DNA of 64,000 nt, from the NCBI RefSeq assembly GCF_026151205.1, contig NC_087080.1, forward strand, positions 5,311,096 through 5,375,095, in the 5' to 3' direction. Shown piece after piece: positions 12,790-26,569 of the stretch (position 1 is its first letter; every line of letters starts with the position of its first letter). A program made the position numbers and the translations under genes. The notes beneath the pieces are model-generated. The model was not told where the DNA came from and ran no database searches. It saw only the letters and a list, made by a program, of their open reading frames with translations. This stretch comes from Bolinopsis microptera. Its lineage: Eukaryota; Ctenophora; Tentaculata; Lobata; Bolinopsidae.

Positions 12790-13717
12790 GGCTTGACAAG
12801 ATTCTTATCAGTACGCACGTTTTTATTGGATATTTGGAATAGTTCCAGGGAACTCTAACGCTTTTGTCCAATAGAAATGCAACAAGACATAACAGACTAA
12901 CAGTACATTTGAGTGCCTCTAAAGTTTAAAATCTCCTGTTGAGATCGTTCTTTGTAACTCAAAAGAGAGGAAGGTCAATGTTATGCGATGCAACGTAATA
13001 GTACAACGTATAGTACAGCTATGTCAACATATTTCAAACAAAAGGAATACCAGACATTTAGCGGTTTAGCCGGACTAAATACTCGAGAATTTGACAACAA
13101 AAGTGCTCATCAGTATTATACCTTAGCAAGCGAAATTGCGTGGCCGTCAAATACTGCCCTGTCCGACTCGAAGAATCTTGACAAATTGTTAGGATGAGAA
13201 TAAAACAAAATCTAATCATTATAAGTGCGAAGTAGACGTGCGGTCTAATTATTGCCATGGTAAAAAAACACATCAGTGGTACGTTTTCTTTACTCTAGGG
13301 TAAAACAAGTATTACTATTAGCGACCAAGCTAGTCTCCAATTGGGATTGAAAAGGTGAAGGTATCGGCTAAACTTCATCATCCATGAAAAGGGCACGAGT
13401 GTAAGTAACCGCCCTGCATGTAACACAATTATCACAACATAATCCTGCACAAGAGCCGGACTAGTTACACGAATGAAGAAAGGGTTGTTAAGCTGTTTGC
13501 GGTTTGAAAACTAGCCCAGTAAATGGATGTATTATTATCTGCGGTAAGAGGTGTAATGTTCAGTAAGGTGGTAGGAGTTGTTGGTCTGTGGTGAGCACTC
13601 TTCTAATTCCCTTCCCACTCTTCGGACACCAAGTGATGGCTTGCACGGCTACAAGTATTGGTAAGAAGTAGCCTGTCTAATGACGATATGACGAGCCCGG
13701 CCTTCGTTAGCCCTCTT

Positions 13718-13983
13718 TCAAAGGCTGGAAACGTAGCTGTTGGCGTAAGATTTCAGTTTCTTTAAAATGTGAACCGCACGAAACAATGGACTTGACGTCC
13801 AGCTTAAAGCTGGAGGCAAAAATAGAGCAAACCAAAAGAGGAGTATATACGCAAACGTCTGATGACCTTACCCCTGAGCGATGAAACACTAAACAGTGAA
13901 CAATGCAACTCAATGCAGCTGTCTACGCCACAACTATACAAATTCTTAGCAGCAGCCCAACAAAAGCTCAGCTCCACGAACAT
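13718..13983 (-). CDS. Candidate small secreted protein, two exons (weak)
   Basis: Exons 13872-13983 and 13718-13809 join across a 62-bp intron with strong GTAAGG and TTTTTGCCTCCAG ends and compatible phase, giving 67 aa. The first residues, MFVELSFCWAAA, look like a short signal peptide, and three cysteines follow. I recognise no family. The intron is shorter than those of the confident genes here, and the evidence is only splice signals plus an open frame, so it may be chance. Confidence 0.25.
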
Positions 13984-14735
13984 TAAGAGCAAGGATCGTC
14001 GTTCTCTAAACAAAATCTACTGAATATGAAGGGAGTAAATTTGCGAATACCAAGGACTTCTAATAAAATTACTTGAGTGATGACAAATCACATGTTGTTA
14101 TATATGGCGAATTAATCCCATCTTTTAGTGCTATAAATCAAGCTTGTAGACAGTAATCAAATACTCAAATTACGTCTACCTGCCCTTGTCAAGTGATGGC
14201 CTAACAGTGCTCATATTATGCTGTGTAATTTTTCCAATTTCCCGAGAAACAGTCAGACGAGACAGATAGATGGTGATACAGAAAAGTTTAGAGGATATAA
14301 CACTATTGTATGCACGGTAGGTTGTTATCAATAAAGGCGTATGTTAACAGTGTTTACTACTGACAAAAGGCCCGTAGTAAGAGGCTATAATACGTAATGA
14401 TTATAAATGATGATGATATGTTTTTATGTTAATATATACATTGCGTCATTACATTCATTAATAAAGAAACAGGAATTTCACATCCTTAGTTGGGAGCCAA
14501 ACACGATCGGAAGGATGAGTGTGCAATCGATATATAGTGGACAAAAGAGCTAACGATTAGAATCAAGCCTATAGAAAATGATCTAAAGGAGCTTTCAACA
14601 ATTAATTTGTCCACATTACTCGAAGGTACATGTAACATCAAAGCCTCTAATCTGTTAAACAGAAAGAGCTGAACGTTAAACATACTACTACTATCTCGGA
14701 ACATAACACTGAGACGAGAAAATGTACAACGTGTG

Positions 14736-14738
<3 letters not shown>

Positions 14739-14771
<33 letters not shown>
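14739..14771. repeat. (GA)n microsatellite
   Basis: An uninterrupted GA dinucleotide run of about 33 bp. Confidence 0.95.
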
Positions 14772-14774
<3 letters not shown>

Positions 14775-16616
14775 CTTCAACTTGTTCAGAAGTGTCATGT
14801 GTGCAGTGGTATTAAGCGGTCATTATCGTTCATTATACTGCTCCGAGAGTGCAGCACTAAGAGCAGTTACCACACGGAGGCCAGTTTGTGTTGCACTAGG
14901 TGGGTTATTCGGATGGTTAGGGAGGATAATTCTTAAAGCGCCGAATTGACCGCTTGAGCTTGGAGAGTTGGAGTTACATACAGTTTCGGTCGATTTGAAG
15001 GATATTTCAGGTAGCCTGTAAAAGTAGGGATACATAATACAGAGCCATGCAGACTGAATTGGTAAAATAATTATAGTCCATTACAAAGGGAAATAGACAA
15101 CGTTGAAGCAAGAAATCACTGGTAACAACCATTCATAACAGTCTTACATAAGGCATACCCTCTAATTTAAGGATTCAAATTATCCAGGAAAATCTTAAAT
15201 TATACGCATAACTTCAAAACGTCGCGTCAGTATTATATGAAGATTATTTCAATATGTGTTTCTGCAGCAACCACATTTCCCCTTATTTTTCAAGTACAAT
15301 TAGTCCATACACAAAAATACAACAGACGACAGACATTAGATCAGCAGAGATAATACAATTTGTCAAAAAAGGCTGTGATACTGGAAAATACACATAACGG
15401 TACTTAACCGATCGGTTATAATAATGGCGTATTGCAGCGTAAAACACAAAGGGAAGCGCCATCACATAGTCACATAGGATCTCTGCATGTGTGTAATATT
15501 GGACACATATAACTAATTAAGTACACACTCAATGTAGTACTCTAACTGTACACGAAATGTACTGGATAAGTATTAGAATGACAGTTAGCCTACAATGCAA
15601 TGTATTCACCACACCTGCAAAAAAGAGAGGAAGTACGGTCAAACATATATTTGCGATTTGCGGACGATCTAGAACTTTGAAAGGTAAACTTAATAAACCT
15701 ACACTTTAACATAAATACTCGCAGATTTTAACTCTTGTATGTTTATATAAAATATTTAACGTAAGAGGTCAAAGCAGAAAGTTGGCCCTGAGCCCAGCCT
15801 GACCGACACTAAAAAGTACTTTTTATTATGAGATATGATACAGATTTGGAGTTGCCGACAAACGTCAAAACGGACATTCTAGAATCGGGAAAAGAAAAAA
15901 AACTTGATATTTTCAAGGAAAAAAGTGTCAAATTTTAGGATGAGTAGATTAGAGTAAAGTTTGTTTTGTAATCGAGGAATAACGCTGCACTAGGCACACA
16001 ATTTTGGAAAATAATCGTCCTCGTTCCGGGCTCTTATTTCAGTACTGGTCTGGAATGTTTTCAAGATAAGTTTCTGATTAGATTCAGCAAGGACGATTTG
16101 CTGATGAATGGAACTAGTTGGTACGTTACGACTTTCAACGTCATACTAATATTTTCAAATTATTTTTAATGTTATGTCGAGAATGTAGTGTTGAGAGTAT
16201 TGGAATTATTGATACTTTTAGCACTACTAAACATTAAATAAATATGAGACGTATGTTAATCAAACTTTAATTATACCATTAAAAGTCGTAATGAAACAAT
16301 TACCAGTTCCATTCATCATATTTTAACGAATGATAAAAGAAGGCTCAATAGTATTGTATGACTTAGTCAGACCCGAAATTCACAATAGTATAACTAAAGC
16401 TAGGTAAAGTATGCCTTCCTTTGTAGTTGTAGATAATGAACTCTCGAATTGTTAACCGAAGTCTTGCCGAGCTCATGATCCTGATTGTTATTCAGCAAAA
16501 GGAGCTAAAGTTTTGAAGTATCAAGACTAAGAGGAAGAAAAATCCAACAAGACGTTACAAGATAAACTGAAATGTAATGAGGAGCAGTGGTCCAATTTTT
16601 CTTCAAAGCGTGCTGG

Positions 16617-16720
16617 TGTTTTGATTGGTTCATCCTTTTCACCGCGGACGTTCTGATTGGATCGCCAGTCAGTCACGTGACTCTTCTTGGAGCCAATCAT
16701 AATCGAGCAAGTATAAAGAC
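16617..16720 (+). promoter_or_regulatory. Promoter-like stretch: CCAAT boxes, E-box, TATA
   Basis: Two inverted CCAAT boxes (GATTGG near 16622 and 16656), a TCACGTGA E-box (core near 16674), a direct CCAAT (16693) and TATAAAG (about 16711) follow each other in about 100 bp in textbook order for the plus strand. No convincing coding exon follows, so it could drive a non-coding transcript or be an enhancer. Confidence 0.35.
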
Positions 16721-18534
16721 GAACATTAAAGTCATCAACAAAGATAACAGAGTTTATATTTCTAATATGCAATCAGCATGACACGAGATATTGATAACCG
16801 TGTCTGCGCGTGAAATCATGTTGCCTTATCTCACCTTATCTTTTTAGGGGAGTTGAAAATAAGGTCCTTAAATTTGATAAGGTATAACTATGATGCTGTA
16901 ATCTGGATATTCGATAAGATGATAGACGTTTCACTTTACCGAACACATTTCTGTGATAATAAGAAAAAAGCAAGTTAAAGCTGTAATGGAAACAAAAGAT
17001 TGTCCAATTTATCTACAAAAATACATTTGACAAAGCCACAGGTTTCAAGGGGACGTAACGGTAAAGGGTATTAAACTCGGTTCCATTTCAATAGGTCGAA
17101 TGGGGATCCTTAAACGAACTTATCACATGCGCGATAACTGACGGACTCTGCTAATATGAATAGCATTATAACATATAACAGGAAATGTTGCATAACTTGA
17201 ATCATAATCTTCGAATGTTTAACATAATATTTAGTGTATAATATTTTAATCATTAGGATATCCTTATTATTTATGTCAACAACAAAGTCCAGACAGAGTT
17301 TGACCACATGTGAATACACTCGAGGGTGTCCGGTTAGCCCAAGGACTGTAACATGTAAATTGTAAGTGTAATAACAGGAGCTCGTAGAGCGAGCGTCTAT
17401 AAATATCCCGTTCAAGCTAGAGCCAGGTGGCAGAAAATAGATCTAGCGGAAAAAAGAACTGGAGGTATCTATTATACATTAATCATACTTTAAACATCAT
17501 TATTCTGGTATGGAAGAATCTAAGCAAAGGAGATTATCTTATTGATGCGATATGCTGTACGATTACAGTGAATACATAAAATTAATAAATTAAGGACTTC
17601 AAAGTCACTAACTGCAGGCGTGTTTTCTTCGATGACAATTAAATCGAGACATAAGGACAAATTACAATTATGTCATGATTTTATGATTAAATTAAGTTTT
17701 ATTCTATAACATTCCTCCTCCAGGGATCGCAATTAGAACCTTCTACTTGTTCCGACGGAGGCCAGTTACCTCGTGACGTCAAACATACTTGGAATTTTTT
17801 CGGCAACAAAGACAAGAGACAAAAACTGATGACAAGCCGTAAAAAAGGAGGTCGTTAATTAAGTCACACTATGTTTATATAGCCCATAAAATTATCTGAA
17901 AGCCGCTGAACCGAAATAACTGTTTATTCTGCAGGATGACCGCAGTTTAACATAAATACGGTCACAGTTGAAACTGTGCAGTTAAATTAAACATCAAAAG
18001 CAAATTTATGAAGTCTAAGTCGAAGATGATTCATTGCTTTGAATTATTGCTACTCAAACTAAGAATGACCAAGATAAATGTGTAGGAATATGGTAATACG
18101 AAGCAATTCAATCCTGATGTTATCGCGTAATACTATCAGTTTCTTCTAAAATAAACACAGTAGCAAAAGAAACATTTTCTAGAAGAAGGAAGATAACCTT
18201 AGCATAGCCTACATTAAAATTTAAGCAAACTGCAGAGTCTATTTAAGCTGTTTTCAGTCATTAGCAAGAAACAGGAGTATTAATTACAAGATTAACCGAT
18301 CTAAACGAAACTGTTATATAAAAAGAAGGAAAGAAAGGAAGCTACGTTTCAGAATATACCACTGTGATCCAGTATTATATACACGGTAAGACCAAAGCAT
18401 GCAACTAAAGAAAGATAGGTACAACCAGCCCAAACCGCATGAAGCTAACTAATAAGACAAACTGTATTATTACATCAGTAGTTTAGCTGTGGCCTGTGTA
18501 TACAATGTAGTTTAGCTGTGGTCGTGAAAGTTCA

Positions 18535-18600
18535 AAGTAGCGACAGAGTAGCGACAGGTTAGCAACAAAGTAGCGACAGAGTAGCGACAGGTAAGCGACA
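18535..18600. repeat. AGTAGCGACAG minisatellite
   Basis: About six copies of an 11-12 bp unit (AGTAGCGACAG, variants with GTTAGCAACA), preceded by two copies of TGTAGTTTAGCTGTGG at about 18478-18524. Confidence 0.8.
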
Positions 18601-18663
18601 CACATCAGTACGACACATAACGAGGGAGAGATACAAAGATGAGACACACCCTGACCACAAGCT

Positions 18664-19271
18664 ATGGTCCTGGTGTCCGGTGAGTAGTGTGTAGTGATGA
18701 TACCCCTTATTAACAGTAATATGATATCAACACTAGGGGAGCTCTAATCTGGTGAGCTAGAGTGAGGGGGGCGGTTATTATAGGGGCAGCTATTGTGACG
18801 TCATTATTGTTGTTAGTACGGCATAACTCAGACACGCTACGTCATAGGATTCTAGAAAACCCCCAAATATCCAATATTTCTCATAAATATTCGATATCGT
18901 ACTCATGCTCATTCATAATTTATCATTTGTTTCCTGTTGCAAATAGACTGGAAGCGGGCCAAAATAACCGCCTTGAGTTGTCCCATATTTACTATGAACG
19001 GGGAGAGGCGTTGTCATATAATCATAAGCGACCCGGTATGGAAAAACCCAACTCTCTCCCCCGGTCTAATTGTAACGAGAGAAAAGCTGCAGCTGGTAAA
19101 ATAATCGGAGGAATGGAAGGAAAGATCATGATGACACACCGAGTCCAGTTCCTGACAGACTGTGATAACATTCATTATTCGTACTCCTTGGTATGTGGCA
19201 CAGACTGTCAGTGGTTTCCTTCAAAGAAAAGAGTAAAAAAGCCAGGTGATATGACGCCCTTTTCTTTATAA
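18664..19271 (+). CDS. Candidate membrane-anchored protein, two exons (weak)
   Basis: An ATG exon (18664-18679, MVLVS) ends in GTGAGT and joins in phase to an acceptor at 18784 after a 104-bp intron, opening a 167-aa frame to the stop at 19269. The N-terminus, MVLVSGAAIVTSLLLLV, is a good signal anchor. A second weaker hydrophobic run (about residues 43-57) and scattered cysteines follow. I recognise no family. An IIGG tetrapeptide near residue 112 is not followed by protease motifs. It would be the only plus-strand gene of the window. Other exons may exist downstream. Confidence 0.3.
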
Positions 19272-19386
19272 TCGAGAAAAAAACGTGTCATCACCGCAAC
19301 ATCAGGTGAAATTCATACTTTCCTTGGAATCAAAGTGTGGCAACTACAGCGACAAATAAAATAATATATTCATTATTCGGGGTATA

Positions 19387-19816
19387 TTGATAAAAGAAAA
19401 TGATTATGCATCATGGCAGAGCGACTTTTTGCTTTCCAGCGTTGACAAGCGCGATAAGGGATTGTCAGTAAAATGGGCTATATCGGACGAAGACAAACGA
19501 AAAAAAGAAGTAATCCGGCACCAGCACAGAGTCGAATTACTGGCGAGGAATATACAGTATAGATATAGTAAACTGGCAGTGAAAAGATAGGAGAAGACTC
19601 GCTAATGACAAGTTAACATCAGGTGAGATTGATGAGATCACATTAGATAAATTAGATAAATATTTAGATCATAAGAGAAATATTAAGCATATTGTGTATA
19701 AATATGAGCTAGAGCGCTCGTTAATGTGCCACGGTGAGGCAAGATCTATTCTAGTAAACACGTACATACATGTGAATAATCGCAGTTTACTGTTATTTAC
19801 CATAAATAGCAGGTAG
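19387..19816 (+). pseudogene. Charged open frame with a frameshift, unrecognised
   Basis: A 67-codon frame (19387-19590), rich in Lys, Arg and Glu, ends at a stop, and a second overlapping frame (about 19574-19816) continues in the same strongly charged style (LTSGEIDEITLDKLDKYLD). Together they look like one helical, coding-like segment broken by a shift of reading frame near 19575-19590. No splice pair that joins the two frames is visible. It may be a decayed gene, a transposon remnant or chance. It could also be a downstream part of the candidate at 18664. Confidence 0.25.
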
Positions 19817-21980
19817 AGTAAACATGAATCGCTATTTTTCCTGCAAACTGATTAATTTGCAGGAAAGTTTGTCGGTTTGCCAGCCTGACAGTTGTGCGAC
19901 TTTAGCTAGTTACAAAATATAGATTTAAGATCGTAAACAGACACTCAGTTGACTATTGAGGTGAGGTAAGCTTTTTCAAAATTATCTACAATAGAGTGTA
20001 ACAAAACAAAAGATGTATAGACAACAAAACAGCGTGAACACTGAACAGTTAAAACAAAGACAGAAGTTGGCAAACAACTTTACGCAACAGAGAATTAAAA
20101 GATCTTTTTAACACAACAAAACAAAAACAATTACGTGAATTACAAACAAAGATTTAAACGGCCGAACAAAATATAATAAATAAAAAGACAACTGAATATA
20201 GTGAATTTTTTAATAAAGTAACATGTTGTACAGAGTAGCCAGCTAACACAGCACACAAAATTCACAACGGAACTAAACATGAAGTAGACAAAAGACTTGG
20301 AGGGGAACTTATTTCTTTGAACTTCCAAGTTGCAAGTGTATCAAACGTTCGTGTGAAAAGCGAATGTGAACTAACTACACAGTTCACATGAAAATACACA
20401 CATGTTCGCTACTCGGCTCATCCTGATGAATAGCCACAAGGAATTTGCAACATTTGTAACATATTTACATCGTGAAGGAGTGCTAAACAGTAAACACGTA
20501 CTTTGCCACTGGCGGCGGTTACAATGATGGCAAATGACAAACAATAGTTTAATTTGCGCACCTAGTTACTGTTAAAGTTTGAATAAAGGCCAGGAAGTAG
20601 CTAGAAGGGTCTATAGAGAAACAGAATAAGTAATGTACATATTTACAAAAGAAGGCAATATAGCAATTAAATAGCTTTTGTAAATGTGAACTGCCGTATC
20701 GGCAAAGAAGCGACATTGTAATATGACATCGTACAGTCACATCTAAGTAAAAAGCTATTACATCGACATGTTAGGAGGATGGGCTGCTGTGATTGGTTCC
20801 AAGCCTATTTGGCGCGTAATTGGATAATCCGATAATTGATAATAATCAAATCCGCAAGCTGTGCCGATAATTGGCAGCAATATTTGATGTAAGCAATTGA
20901 TGAGCAGTGCTTCTCATAGTAATTAAAGGTCATTAATTCGGTTGCTTTTGAAATAAGTTAATTGGTTAAAAGTTCGGAAAAGTCAGTGAATCTTTAGTTA
21001 ACCAATTTTGCTATCATGAAGAGAATGTTAGACGGAAAAAATGTCATTCACTAAAATTATCGAACAAAAATATACCGAAGCCGTTGAGAGTGAGGGATTT
21101 TACTAAATTTCATGTGCCCCATGTCAGTATGTCTACAGATTTCCGCACTCAAAAGAGAGACATGATCTTTGACAAGAGTGTTTAACAAATATTTGTAGAT
21201 ATCGGTAAAACAAAAACAGGTTTATGCACGCTAAGTTCCCTTAAACGGAGGACTTTCTTAACATGATAGTTTGTAGTAAGTATTAGGATAATATTGCTTC
21301 ACACGTGGTCATCACGTGACTGGTCGGTGAAATCAAGAAATCAAAGGTTTATACGAACTTAAGTAAGCTACTATAAGGTTCACAAAGTGACTCTTCTAAA
21401 TAGCTTATAACTTCCACCATTATGAATTAACTATTAAGTCACATTTATTTTCCTAGAGACACAAATTGTTCGACAAATTCACGGTTACGTAAATCGCGTC
21501 GATTTACCAGGCGGAGCACAATTAAATAACTAGGCTTACCATCGATATTCTAAGTACAGTAAGACCTGCTTATAACTTTAGGCATGTCAACCTGTCAACC
21601 TGCCGGTAACTAAAAGCAATCATTCTAAGCAACTGTCAGCAAACATCAACTATTAGCAATGAGTTAACAGCTAGACAGCCTCATATAATATAAGTAGTCG
21701 CTGCCACACATAATACACATAAAGAACGATCCAGAAGATGAATATTTAATATTGAGGAGTGCAGCCTATCTATTATCATTCCACCACTTTAATCATTTAA
21801 ACAAATAGATATCGACACTGTATCCCCCCTCCTAACTGAGCACTGGCACACCACCCCAAATTAAACATCGCATGTCTAATGGGACGCACTGCAATCAGGG
21901 GTGCGAAAAGAAGACGGGCTCGCCATTAAATTGCACCCAGCTGGCCATTGTCGGGGCAACACACCACTGTCAATAAATGT

Positions 21981-22049
21981 CACGTGATGATGGCACGTGC
22001 AGATCGGGCGAGATCGATAGATCACGTGATCGTGTGAATAACGCACGTG
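21981..22049. promoter_or_regulatory. Cluster of four CACGTG E-boxes
   Basis: CACGTG at 21981, 21994, 22023 and 22044; two further copies lie at 21302 and 21313, and two at 22636 and 22698. The spacing resembles that of the 12.7 kb cluster. Possible distal regulatory DNA bound by bHLH-Zip factors. Confidence 0.4.
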
Positions 22050-25000
22050 CACTATGTGACTGGAGTAGTGACTATACAAACCAATCACCAACTATATTAT
22101 CAAGTGGTGTCATGTCAAATCACATTAATAAAGCTGACTGATAAGAAAATGTCTAGGACTGATAAAATAGTGTAAGTACTTGAATCACGAGAAGAAATTT
22201 GTAAATCCAGAATTGAGAAAAAAAGTAAAATGTTCGGCTAGCCTTATAAATTTTGTAAATTCATCAATTTCGACGATGAATGTGATACTATTCAGTGTCA
22301 GCAACAGGTAGCTACTAGCTACATCAAATACTATTCAGTACTCAGTAGGGGAAAACTGAATCCAAGTCGATAATTATAAAGGTGCAGCTCGATCAACTGA
22401 CATAGGACTATTAAAAGGTAACGCACTGATGACATAGGAGTAACACTTTATTACTGGACTCTAAGCGAAAGTAACTCGAGATCTAAAATTAAATAATACT
22501 GAGTATTGATTTGACGACTGACACAGGTTGCGAATTTTACTTAAGTTTTCTGATTAATCCAAGGTGTTTTGCCACCTCGGAGCGAGATATTTACAAGATG
22601 TGCCGATGGATCACAGACCCAATTGGCGGAAATAGCACGTGAATCGATACTTCTGTTGCTATTGGTGATAATGAGTCACATGGGTTGCTGGGAAACACAC
22701 GTGAGTCATTAAGACTGAAGATTAAAATGTGTACAACAGTGGGCGAGAGTGGATAGGGTTTGATTTGTCTCGAGTATACTTGTAAACGTGTCTACCTAAA
22801 TTTTTACGTACGGCTACTGAAATATTACGTTATGATTTGATAATTTTGATCAGAGGAGGCAAGATGAAAGGGATGTCCGATTCGGCGGTTCATCAGAAGA
22901 ACATTTAGTATTCGTGAGCATATTATACTTTGATTATTGTTGAGCAGGGCGAAAGAAATTCACCCCAAAACCTTTTATTATCGACGGTTTTCTCCCTGAA
23001 TACTGAATAGTAAACAAAAATATAATTTAGGACTGAGAAAATAAGTCTTTGCAAAATTTCGAGAACTAGGCTAATGGAGATAACCATAGAAAATTTGCTA
23101 ATAGTAATAAGATACGGATAACCATTGGAGAGAAAATGCAAAATCCATCATCTAATAACAAGTTTAGAGATCACCAGCGTAGGTGCAACCCCAGCAAGCA
23201 AACCACATATATTAATATTACAGTTCAGCGACTTAACTTTTCAAGTGATGAAAATAAAAATAGCCCAATTGCGTCAAGTACTTCAAATTTTCAAGAAATT
23301 TCCGATAAGTTCGTAAGAACTTCTTGAAGAACAATTTTTATGAAAATAGTACACAAAGCGCGCTGAAAAAAGCCTTATTAATTGCTTATTAGCGTTCAGG
23401 TTTACGGAAAGGCGGACACACATGATAGCAAGTGACTTTACTTACCATCGAAGTGTTTTCATATCCTTATAAAAACAAAGAACCCAAAAAAGAACAACTC
23501 AACCTTCTAGAACCTAGCCGACGTATATGTTAAACATGAGGGGAAGGTATCGCCACTGAAGTCAGATTATTGTTCACAACAACCCGAAACTTTGTTAACA
23601 TCAAGCCTGAAACAGCTTCGCTAATCACCGTTGACTTATTACTCGGTGGCTGTATTGCGACAAGGAAGCTGTTAAACTCTCAACAAGTGTTCAATAAAAT
23701 TGTATCGATAGCGACATTTATATTTTGTGTTGAGTCAGCTGTGGGAATATCTAAAATATGATGTCGCTGGCCACTCTAGAACGATCCCAACAGGAAAGTG
23801 TTGTAATTGTAATTGTAACAAGAATTGCCGCTAATATGGCTATTATAGATAACCGAGCTAGACTTACTGCTCCTTTCAGGGTTGTACCGACCTTTTGTAA
23901 CAGGTTGCAGTTGCACTAGGTCGGTATAACCGTGAAGGAAGCATGAGAAGTACAAGCATGGAGTAGAAAGGGAGTGTCACGGAGTCAAGGGGAGGAAACT
24001 TAACGGGAATATTTCCTAATCTACAGGAGCCGGAACACAGAGTAATGACTGGCAGGAAATCGGTGCAAGTTTATCTGGACAAACAAAGCTCGAGCCAACA
24101 AAAACAACCTACGTACAATAGTGTTCATGTAAATGGGATTATAGTTATACGAAGTAGGAGACAGGGTATAGGGGGGTTTGGCTGGCTCTCAGCCAACTCC
24201 CCCTCAGGGTTTACTTACACGCCTGCATCTCGTTTATGCCGATGACAGCAAGTTGCTGGAGTTCTTATAGAATGGAGGGTAACGAACAATTGATAATTTT
24301 ACTCCTGTCTCATGATTATTGTCGACTAGAATAAAAGAGTCAGCAAATTTACAGCTGTATACCATTATAGATTTACATATTCATATTTTCAGGTCTAATT
24401 TTGAGATTCATGATTCATGCTGCAGATTGTCAGTTTCAACAAAAATAACCGAAAAGTCGAAAATAATTCAAAACTCTAGGTATTGGATAGAATTATTGAA
24501 CAATATACTGCGAGAGGGCTCAGGAATTCTGATCGAGCGAAAAATAAAACGTTAGAGCAACTCCACAAGGCTTTAAATTAAGATTTAATCGTATAATGTT
24601 TAAAAAATTGCACCCAAACCTAAAAGCTATTCAATGATCATACAACTCGGGACTAAGGAGAGTGTGAAATTACGTGCCTAATAAATCAGAGGGTGATCAA
24701 ATTACAGAGCCTAACTCCGTAATTTGAAACTTAGGGAGAGGATTTCTTATGAGGCTAAGAAAGATGGAGGCGAAGATTGAAATAATTAAATCACATACCA
24801 CCGTGCATTAATTTTAATTTTTAGGCTTTCTTAGATAGTATAGCTTCCGTAATCCAGGAATTCTGTATAAATAAGTAGGTATCTGATACTATCATTCTCA
24901 GACAGGTCTGTGTTTATTTTGACCACAATTATTCCCATTCCGATCTAATCATTCTGATAGAAGACAATAACGAGCATTCAGAACAATTTTCGACCTAAAA

Positions 25001-25174
25001 CTGCAAGAATTCGTTTTTCTTACAGCTGTTAAACTAACGGTAAAGTTAAGTGATCATGATCTCGTAAAACTAAAGCTAAAGACAGGGTCGAACAGCACAA
25101 TGATCCAAGAGTACCAGTAATCAGCTAATTTTATGTCAAATAACGTTACCACCCGGACATGAGCACATACCTAC

Positions 25175-25320
25175 CCAATCACTGGCAACTTCCCATACAT
25201 GCATAGTCACCAGCCAATCAGCAGAGAGCTCCTGGGTAACGGACCAATCACAAACCTGTATTTTGCTCAAATGCAGCCAACAGGAGGAAGACGGCGGAGA
25301 GAAGATGCAACCACTCTCAT
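25175..25320 (+). promoter_or_regulatory. CCAAT cluster, promoter-like
   Basis: Three CCAATCA boxes (25175, 25213, 25243) are followed by a GC-richer GGCGGAG stretch and an ATG at about 25303 that opens only 13 codons. Two more CCAAT boxes follow near 25740 and 25780. It is promoter-like but without an attached gene. Confidence 0.3.
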
Positions 25321-26569
25321 GGCGTAGAGACAGGAAACATTTTTAAATATTCGCAGAGATAATGGATATGGTGATCGGCGATTTCGATAGTAATTATTGA
25401 GAGTGTCCAATTTATTTTATGAAACTTGAAGTATAGTAGTACAAACAGTATTACTATTAGTAATACCTAAGATGTGATTAATCTATTAAAAACTGCATAA
25501 ACGCAGACAACACCATTTCATTTTCTGGCATAACAACGAGTTTAGTCTGGAAAACATTTTACTTTTAAAAACTTTTTACTGACCTGCCAACATGATACAG
25601 GTAGTCACACGCCACTGGACATTGGCAGTGTAACATAACATAACGATAAGTGAACAAAACGTGTCACTTAAGTGGACTCAATTCATGAACAATGAAAGGT
25701 TGAATAGCAGATGCGATTATGTCGTTGAAGTGACATCGACCAATGAGGAACGATTATCATGTGGACCACTACTACTAACCAATAAGAGAACATGTTTGGC
25801 GACCACTTGATGGTACAAGAGGAAAGCACTTAATAATTGCTTCCCTGAATTGTTGAGGACCGGTGGCTAATTGATGTTGGAGCAAGGGATGTACCTTGAC
25901 TTCCATAGCTCATACATCATTGTACCTTCCTGGACCGTGGCCAGGTCCAGGCTACTGAAAGATAGTTGCTGACGCAACGTGAGACAAACACGTCAAAGCA
26001 GTCCTCTAACTCTATATATTTTAGTTACATATATTATAATTGCCTCTTGAATTGTCCCAATTTCAAAAATGAAAAACTTAACTTGAAGTTGAACTTTCTC
26101 TTTGTTTTTTAGAAGAAAAATGTAGAAAATGAAAACCACAAATTTTTTATACAGTTTAGAGAACTGAAAACACAAGCAGACTTCTCAAAATAATTCAAGG
26201 TCGTTTTCAAGCACGTGCTGTGAAAAAATTGAGCACACGAACGCGACTTCTGTCCATTGACGTAATACGGGAACGGGAAGCCAGTGAACAACCAAGCAGT
26301 TAAGAATAAGAAAACACTGGATAATATCGATAGCGATACAGTTCTGCTTCCAATTAATTAATTTGATACTACTTCAGAATTTGTGTTGCATGTACATCCT
26401 CGCTTATCGTCGAAAAAAAGAGATATAGTATTAGTGGGTCTGTATTAGAAATTCCTCGCTACTCGTGCAAATCTCTTTTGAAGTATAGACTCTAAGTTTT
26501 AGTTAATAGTTTTAGTTAATAGTTTTATAATAATAATATAAGGCTATATATATATATAAGCCATAAGGA

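Larger units (their letters stand above)
8742..18660. other. Gene-poor intergenic region upstream of the glypican
   Basis: I found no confident gene in this 10 kb. It holds a perfect hairpin, a CCAAT array, an E-box cluster, a (GA)n tract, a promoter-like stretch and one weak two-exon candidate, all listed separately. A possible plus-strand terminal exon (9395-9574) has an acceptor-like TTCTTTGTTAG, a 59-codon open frame and AATAAA near 9606, but no upstream exon could be joined to it, so it is not called as a gene. Confidence 0.5.

Noticed and set aside
19105-19150. IIGG motif suggesting a trypsin-like protease
   Set aside because: No catalytic His, Asp or Ser motifs follow.
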